DNA from: Liolophura sinensis
Lineage: Eukaryota; Mollusca; Polyplacophora; Chitonida; Chitonidae
Direction of reading: 5' to 3'
DNA length: 64,000 bases
Assembly: GCF_032854445.1 (NCBI RefSeq)
Contig: NC_088304.1
Span: 33,720,810 to 33,784,809 of the forward strand
Made by a program: the position numbers and the translations under genes
Shown here: positions 57,991-64,000 of the stretch, piece after piece
Layout of the letters: each line of letters opens with the position of its first letter
Position numbering within the stretch: the stretch's first letter is position 1
Notes under the pieces: model-generated
The model's input: only the letters and a program-made list of their open reading frames with translations
What the model was told of the DNA's origin: nothing
Databases searched by the model: none

Positions 57991-60259
57991 ATGAAGTTAA
58001 CACATGTATTACTGTTTTACAAGAACTTGATGAAAGTTCCTGGTAGTTTGTATGCAGGGTAAGTTTCCTTTGGGGAGATGTTAAGCCCAGGCTGCTCTCA
58101 CGTGGTAAAGTGATGTCAGTTCACTGAGGAACCAGCTTTTCATAGTGAACCTCTGATTCCCTTCTATTTACATGTGCAACCCCACACACCTCAACCCCCA
58201 AAACAAAAACAAACAAACAAACAAAAAAATGGCCATTTTCATAAAATATTGATACAGAAAATGAAAATTATTCTGCTGCCACCAGGAGTTTATCAAAATG
58301 TTCTGACAAGAAAACAAGGAATCTGTTACATGTAAGTGTCACTGGCTTTATAAGTGAAACATTCTTGAGAGTGACGCTAAACAACAATCCAGTAAATGTA
58401 ACAGGTAATATTTCCCAGTTTGGTCCATGTTAATTAGCCCCAGCTGTGTATAGGTGAGTGCGCTTATACATGTAACTGTGACCTGGCTAAGTGTCTGATG
58501 TCACTATTATAGTTCCTTCATGTCACGATATGTGTGTGATGTAAGTTTTGTGTCTTTAGTATGGTAAAACATTAGTGGAGATGAACTTGCTTAAGTCTAG
58601 GATCTGTCTGATAAACTGTAAAATTTGTAAATGTTATGAAAAGCTTAGGTAAACTTACTATTCCATGTTTCAATAACCAAATGAACTAAAATTTGTCAAG
58701 GAGTGTGAAATATTTGAGCAAGTTAATACACGTGTTGATTGTGACATGAAATCATGCCCTAATTTACAGACGTCGTGTTGAGAATTTGGTGCTGTCTCAT
58801 GCCTGAACAATCGGTTGTCTTCTTTTCTGTTATTTCACAGGAAACACAGAGTGTACAGACCTATCAAGATGAAAGACAGACGAGAGGCATTTAATCGCCT
58901 AATGAAAGAACAGCAAAACCTAGCAATTCTCAGTAGACCATACCTTACTATGGTGAGCCTTTTTGATTTATAGCATAGACATAGGTGTGACCACAGTCAT
59001 TCAAACATATTTATTTATTTGATTGGTGTTTCACGTCGCATTCAAGATTATTTCACGTATACCATAATGGTGGGTGGAAATCAGGCAGAGCCCATGGGGA
59101 ACCCACAGCAATCCACAGATTGCTGGCCGACCCTTGGAAACTGGAGTGGAATCCAGAATAATCTGGACTCCTCATCAAACACATATATACACATATTTAC
59201 TTGTAGACAAAGGTGCTTGGCTACTGTTTCATCGCATTATCACATCAAAATTTTAAGCTTTTGTGAGTGAGTGAGTGCTTGGGGTTTAACGTCGTACTCA
59301 ACAATTTTTCAGTCATGTGACGACAATTAAGCTTTTGTAGTCTGGAAACTGAGGACAGTCAAACTAACATGACATGTACGTCAGATGCCTTGTCTTCTTC
59401 TTAGTTAGTCAGTTTTTCAGAAATGTTTATAGCAAACTTGTGGTGTTTTAATTCTATCTGTATTTTTACTTTCACCTGGTTACTTTATTTAAAGCTGAAT
59501 TTCTGTCTAACATCTCTTAATGATTGTTTATTGGCCTGTGTGGCCTAGTGGTTACAGTACCATTGCAGCATGATGGCCTCTCACCAATGTGATCACTGTG
59601 AGTTCAAGTCCAGGTCATGCCGGCTTTTTCTCTGGTTTGCACGTTAGAAGGTCTACCAGCAACCCTGGGGATGGTCATGGATTTCCCTTGGGCTGAGCCT
59701 GGTTTCCTCCCACCATAATGCTGACCACTGTTGTATAAGAGAAATATTCTGGAGTGTGGGGCAAAATGCCAATCAGATAAAACAAATAAATCCTTACTTT
59801 AATTGCTGCAAATCAGTCAGAAGTTCAGTCATTGAGCCAATATACCACATATACTACTGTAATTCATCAACCTTTTTGCTTGTTTGCAGGGTGTTTATTG
59901 AAGCATATTCTGAGGCATTACTCTGTGTGGACTGATAAAATTATACTTCTTTTGAAGACCTGAAAATGGCCAACACAACCAATATAGTTTTGTCTCCAAA
60001 ATCAAATTAAAAATGTGCATGAATTGAACTGAAAGCTGCTATTTTATATGTGAAAAGGCTAAAGTAACAGGATAACTGATTATCATGTGTCATGATTTGT
60101 CTGTATTTGTAGGAGGAAGAACAGGGTCACATGAAAGCCATGGGACGGAACAGACTGGCATATGAAGCTCTAAAGGAACGCAATACTAGCAAGATGTTAC
60201 CTCATCGGACAATAGAGGATCATTTAGAACATGTGAATACAGGAAGGAAATGGGAATGA
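57991..60259 (+). CDS. MRPL57: Mitochondrial large ribosomal subunit protein mL63 (MRP63), 3 coding exons
   Basis: Coding exons: 57991-58058, 58841-58952 and 60113-60259 (TGA). They total 327 nt (108 residues); the human protein has 102. This small basic protein belongs to the mitochondrial large ribosomal subunit. The sequence starts MKLTHVLLFYKN, has GKHRVYRPIK where vertebrates have a GKHR-type motif, then ILSRPYLTMEEEQGHMKAM. It ends with the well-conserved TSKMLPHRTIEDHLEHVN and a terminal GRKWE. Phases are 2, 0 and 0, with good donors (GG/gtaagt, ATG/gtgagc) and acceptors. The ATG at 57991 is preferred; an upstream ATG at 57967 opens a short unrelated frame that stops within a few codons. 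Intron 2 holds two SINEs in opposite orientation and a MITE-like element. Confidence 0.93.
59010..59165 (-). mobile_element. Family-1 SINE, truncated, in MRPL57 intron 2
   Basis: TTTATTTGATTGGTGTTTCA, then CACGTATACCATAATGGTGG and GGCAGAGCCCATGGGGAACC. The tRNA-like end is lost after about 59165. A family-4 SINE tail in opposite sense follows at 59262-59330 (TGAGTGAGTGCTTGGGGTTT, AACGTCGTACTCAACAATTT). Confidence 0.8.
59533..59793 (+). mobile_element. Family-1 SINE, nearly full length, in MRPL57 intron 2
   Basis: GGCCTGTGTGGCCTAGTGGT head, GAGTTCAAGTCCAGGTCATG, a body with GGGCTGAGCCTGGTTTCCTC, and the tail AAATATTCTGGAGTGTGGGG. Opposite in orientation to the copy 370 bp upstream. Confidence 0.88.
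59857..60070. mobile_element. MITE-like element, copy C (inverted), in MRPL57 intron 2
   Basis: Starts CTGTAATTCATCAACCTTTT and ends ATGTGAAAAGGCTAAAGTAA. The interior is the inverse complement of copies A and B (GGCCAACACAACCAATATAG, TTTTGTCTCCAAAATCAAAT). It ends about 40 bp before the exon 3 acceptor. Confidence 0.75.
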
Positions 60260-60473
60260 TGAACTCTTAGCTGATAGTAACAAGGAGAACTATCTATAGG
60301 GGCACCAGGAAATGTACATGAATGTGGTACAGTGATGTGCTGATGACCATACCATGTGTAATTGTGAGGTTTTCTTTGCAATCAGTTGGTGCCTCTGGCA
60401 ACACAGTGCTGTACAATTTGAAAAATGTTTTGAATTTGAATTTCTTGGAGGCATAGTTCGTGTAGTGTATGTA

Positions 60474-60695
60474 CAGTAAATCTACAATTTTTTCAACCAC
60501 CTCTGCAACGAGTATTTTGAAAGATTCTGAGAGGGCTATGGTGTGTAGAGAAATAATTTGCAAAGTTTTATGAAGCTTGCATCTTTAATGACACAAAGGA
60601 ATCATTTTAGCATCATTTTTAATAATAATTGTTTGCTTGACTTCCATTAGAAAAGGAGATTTAGAAGTTGAAAAGGTTGAGGATTTACAGTAGCT
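60474..60695. mobile_element. MITE-like element, diverged copy D, in the MRPL57 3' UTR
   Basis: Left ACAGTAAATCTACAATTTTT, TCAACCA and right TTGAAAAGGTTGAGGATTTA, CAGTAG form the family's inverted ends. The interior is too diverged to align by eye. Confidence 0.5.
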
Positions 60696-60951
60696 AAGTG
60701 CTAGTGTCCTTTAAGACATGATGTGATATCATATGTGGTATTGCAGACAAACCTCTACTGGAGCCATTTGAAAGCTTATGCTGCATAGTACTTGTTTAGG
60801 TGTAGAGATAGTGAAGAAGATTTGGTAGCATTTTTGAGTAGGCCTATTTGTGTGCTGTGACCTATGAAATGATATGGGCCAACTTCACATACTCAGAACA
60901 TATAATTCTGGTTTTGTTGAGTATATAAAGTCAAAATGTACAGTTATGTTG

Positions 60952-60957
60952 AATAAA
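60952..60957 (+). terminator. Candidate MRPL57 polyadenylation signal AATAAA
   Basis: AATAAA lies about 690 nt after the MRPL57 stop, beyond a MITE-like insertion that would then be part of the 3' UTR. Confidence 0.35.
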
Positions 60958-61639
60958 AATATTACAGATTTCTTACATAAACTGTCGTGTTGGTATTACT
61001 GTATCAGTCAGTCATGCTTGAAAAATTACAATTTGGAAAGTATCAGCTATGTTGATAGTTGCATTCTCCATATAGTGTCAAAGTTACCTCCCCTGATATC
61101 CTCAAGCCTTACCCGTAATGAAGCGCAGGAAAATGAAGGGATTTAATCCTCGTCTTTCATGGAATTATTGACATTATCCTCGCCTTCAGTGTTCTAAGAA
61201 CTCTAAGGACAATAAGGGATTGAGAGCTCCTAAAGTCCACTGATGTGACATTGTGGTCTGTTAGTTGGAAATCGGTTAGAAGGGAAAATGGTATCATCAA
61301 ATGTGAGAATGTTTATCAGTTACTTGCTAAGGACGGGTGATTTTATGTACCTGTGGAGTCGATGATGGCTGAACAGTTACGGTGCTTTTTTCCCACTGCT
61401 ATTGTATAACAGAAAAATTCTTGGCGTTGTACTAGTCAATCATACTAAACAAAGCAATATATTTGAAATATTTTGAACTCAGAATTAATCAGATCATATT
61501 GCTGTAAAAGTCGAAATTTCTTTGCGCTGCTTAATATATTTATTAGGTTTAAATTTTTTTATTTTTTGCTTAGTATGGATTTGCAGTCGCGTTCAACATT
61601 CTTCAAGTCACATGTATCGGCCCTCTCACCAGAAATCAC

Positions 61640-61900
61640 CACTCATATCATACCGGTTACAGCGCGCGCACTCCTCTGTACGTTAGCTTTACATCACTGT
61701 CACCGCTAGCAAAATTTGTAGTCAGTGAAATCTTGAACAACGCCGAGGTCACTGGGATCACGGTGATGAAGCGGAAAGTGATGTCAGAAAACACAAAAAC
61801 TCTGTTTCAAAGTTTGTTTCTAATAATTCTTTACACACATGCATTCTCTTTATCTGAAGTGTGTACAGCAGGATTCTAACCACCTGAAACAAATGTAATG
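61640..61900 (+). repeat. Dispersed repeat, copy 2
   Basis: GAAATCTTGAACAACGCCGA, GGTCACTGGGATCACGGTGA and GAAAGTGATGTCAGAAAACA parallel 4180-4260 in the same order and strand. Confidence 0.7.
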
Positions 61901-62080
61901 ATGAATGTTCATGGGTTATAGACATAAGGGGCCTAACTCCCCCTATAATCGGCCGATTAGGATAACATCGTGGCACTTACGAGTTGCAAGTGTGCGGGGT
62001 TTGCCTTAGAGCTGCGATGACTTAGTTATGCACCATCACAAAAAAATACAAAAGTATTTTTAAATTGATACTTGATATAT

Positions 62081-62192
62081 ATCTATCTATCTATATATCT
62101 TGTCTATATATATATATGTGTGTGTGTGTGTGTTGTCTATGTATATATACATATAGACAACACACTATATATGTGTGTGTGTGTGTGTGTGT
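62081..62192. repeat. TATC/TA/TG microsatellite with an internal hairpin
   Basis: Two TG runs flank GTGTTGTCTATGTATA and its near inverse complement TATACATATAGACAACAC, giving a strong stem-loop centred near 62150. Confidence 0.85.
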
Positions 62193-62378
62193 GGGATAAA
62201 ATCTGGGAGGACTGGTTCGGGGGAGGGGTACCCACGACCATCTGCAGGTTGCTGGAATACCTTCCCATGTGCGGTCAGAGAGGAAACCAGTAGGAGCTGG
62301 ATTTGAACTAACAGCAACCGCATTGGCAAGGGCTCCTGGGTCATTACGCTGCGCTAACGCGCTAACCAACTGAGCCAA
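62190..62378 (-). mobile_element. Family-1 SINE, tail-truncated
   Basis: GGGGTACCCACGACCATCTG, CAGGTTGCTGGAATACCTTC, GGATTTGAACTAACAGCAAC, then GCGCTAACGCGCTAACCAAC and TGAGCC: a well-kept tRNA-like head on the minus strand. Confidence 0.85.
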
Positions 62379-62791
62379 AATAAATACATAAATCAGTCAA
62401 GGCCTAATGGGGTACCGGCAGATTTTCCTTTCACAAAAGCTGGCGAGGTGTGATATAGGACTTGCGTATCACAAGTCTTTTGTTGCGTGACGCAAAACAT
62501 GTTGCGTTCTGCGGTTTCATCTGTGACGTATTTGGTCTACCCACTTTGATGTCGCACTGTTCACGCCGAAACAGAATGTCCAGCGTCATTGAAATGACGT
62601 AATACGTCCCACTTCGAACTTCTGCATGTAAGCCATTGTCGAATAAATGACTAATATTTCCTATTGTCAGCTAGGTAATCAGGCCTCTGACGTAAGGGAC
62701 TACTCTGTTCTTATTTAAGTAGGCCTACATATATCCTATCTGTCTGTCCTGTGTAATTATAGCACAGTTCATATGTAGAAAAATAATCAGC

Positions 62792-63052
62792 TACACTCAA
62801 AAAATAATCTTCTAATTTTAATAGAAAGTCTGTTGCCTGAGTGGTGCTAGGATGTACTAGTATTCTGCTATTGCTGCAGATTGTTCTGTTAAATATAACA
62901 CACATATTCTATTAATTCAACATAATCATTCTATTACACTGTGGGGATATTATATGCTGGATATGACAGAATATTATGTTCTGACAACAGAATACATTCT
63001 AGCATCACTCAGACAATAGACTGTTAAAATAACCAGATTAAGTTTTTGAGCA
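62792..63052. mobile_element. Palindromic inverted-repeat element (MITE-like)
   Basis: The left arm (TACACTCAAAAAATAATCTT ... AGTGGTGCTAGGATGTACTA) and the right arm (TACATTCTAGCATCACTCAG ... AGTTTTTGAGCACA) are long imperfect inverse complements. A partial copy lies at 31925-32091. No coding frame. Confidence 0.65.
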
Positions 63053-64000
63053 CAGAAAATAAAATGTGATTTATTTTATTGTTAACATTGCGGGGCTTTC
63101 CACTCTGAAGATAACCTATAGGTCTAACATAATTAATACTGAACCAAGCGGGGTAATTTTATGAAAATGACTGACGTTGGGCCTATATGCATATTAGTCC
63201 ATAATGAGATGAACGGTGGAGGATTTACAAGTTTATTGCGTATACAGTCTGATGATAATCTTACACGTGCAGACAAATAGACTTAATTAAGGCAAATTGA
63301 CCACCGCCTGGTATGACCCTCATACGATACCTAGATATTATGTCCGGTTTTGAGCAGATAGCCTTCAAACCTACATATACATGTATATGTACTGCTGACC
63401 TGTAGACCCTGATTTATTTGGCCTTTGAGGCGATGTATATGCATTTTAAATCGACGTTTGATTTACACTTTAATTACATAACCATGTAACCTAGCTTTAT
63501 CTCCACTTTCCTGTAAGTACGTTCTGGTAGAAAATACACAGGTACATGTATACAGAGTCAAATATGCATGTAAGATCATGCAGGGTAACAAAAAAAGATC
63601 CTCCCTGCCACCGCTCTGTTTTTCTGACATTGTGATGTTTGTAAAACGAGTTTATTGTCACAGATTGGTCCACTGTATGTAAATATGTTTTCAGAATACT
63701 GTCAGCTTTATCTATGTCGATCAGAGATAACACAGATTTACATATAACGTGTAGTAATTTACTAAGGCGGATCTTGTTACTGTCAAATAAACATCCAGCT
63801 CATTTTGTGCTTCATCCGCTTTATGCATATCCGTTATTTTACTTACAGGTTTTTTTCCTGTCTAAATAAAGACACAGGAGGGCGTAAATAATTATGGTAT
63901 ATAGTTTAATATTGATCCAAATTATAACTCCCGGGGATGATGGTTAATTATAACACGGAATTAAGCCTATGTTGTTTCACAGTGGAAAAAATATATGTGT

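Larger units (their letters stand above)
60260..64000. other. MRPL57 3' flank, no further gene supported
   Basis: It contains MITE copy D, the second copy of a dispersed repeat (61640-61900), a TA/TG microsatellite with a hairpin (62081-62192), a SINE (62190-62378) and an inverted-repeat element (62792-63052). The rest is AT-rich and shows nothing I recognise. Confidence 0.55.

Overview
This is nuclear DNA from an animal, most likely a lophotrochozoan such as a mollusc or brachiopod. The genes have short exons (37 to about 600 nt) and GT-AG introns. All four genes I can name are animal genes. The introns and spacers are full of tRNA-derived SINEs, small inverted-repeat DNA transposons and many tandem arrays. 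I cannot fix the species from sequence alone, and nothing points to bacteria, virus or organelle.

Layout: 1-9119 holds no gene I can support, only repeats (SINE pieces, a MITE-like element, a 20-bp minisatellite). FBXW8 runs on the + strand from 9120 to 20432 in eleven coding exons. It encodes an F-box/WD40 substrate receptor. Its introns carry four minisatellites, and its sixth exon contains a five-fold, in-frame 99-bp duplication. From about 20433 to 36367 lies a 15-kb spacer with one candidate first exon encoding a signal peptide (27509-27573), some complex unique sequence that may be regulatory, a 1.9-kb 48-bp array and a 73-bp array. On the - strand, NDUFS8 (46298 to 36368, six coding exons, 211 residues) encodes the two-[4Fe-4S] subunit of respiratory complex I. 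A 150-bp higher-order repeat lies just upstream of it. MRPL44 (57721 to 49986, - strand, ten coding exons, 349 residues) and MRPL57 (57991 to 60259, + strand, three coding exons, 108 residues) are head to head, with start codons 269 bp apart. From 60260 to the end there is only 3' flank and repeats.

Three of the four genes encode mitochondrial proteins. mL44 and mL63 both belong to the large subunit of the mitochondrial ribosome and probably share a bidirectional promoter. NDUFS8 lies just downstream of MRPL44 on the same strand. FBXW8 is unrelated in function and is tail to tail with NDUFS8 across the spacer.

Exon boundaries were set by hand from splice consensus, reading-frame phase and resemblance to the known vertebrate proteins. 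All four models keep phase throughout, except for one apparent single-base deletion in FBXW8 exon 6 and one non-canonical GC-AG intron in MRPL44.
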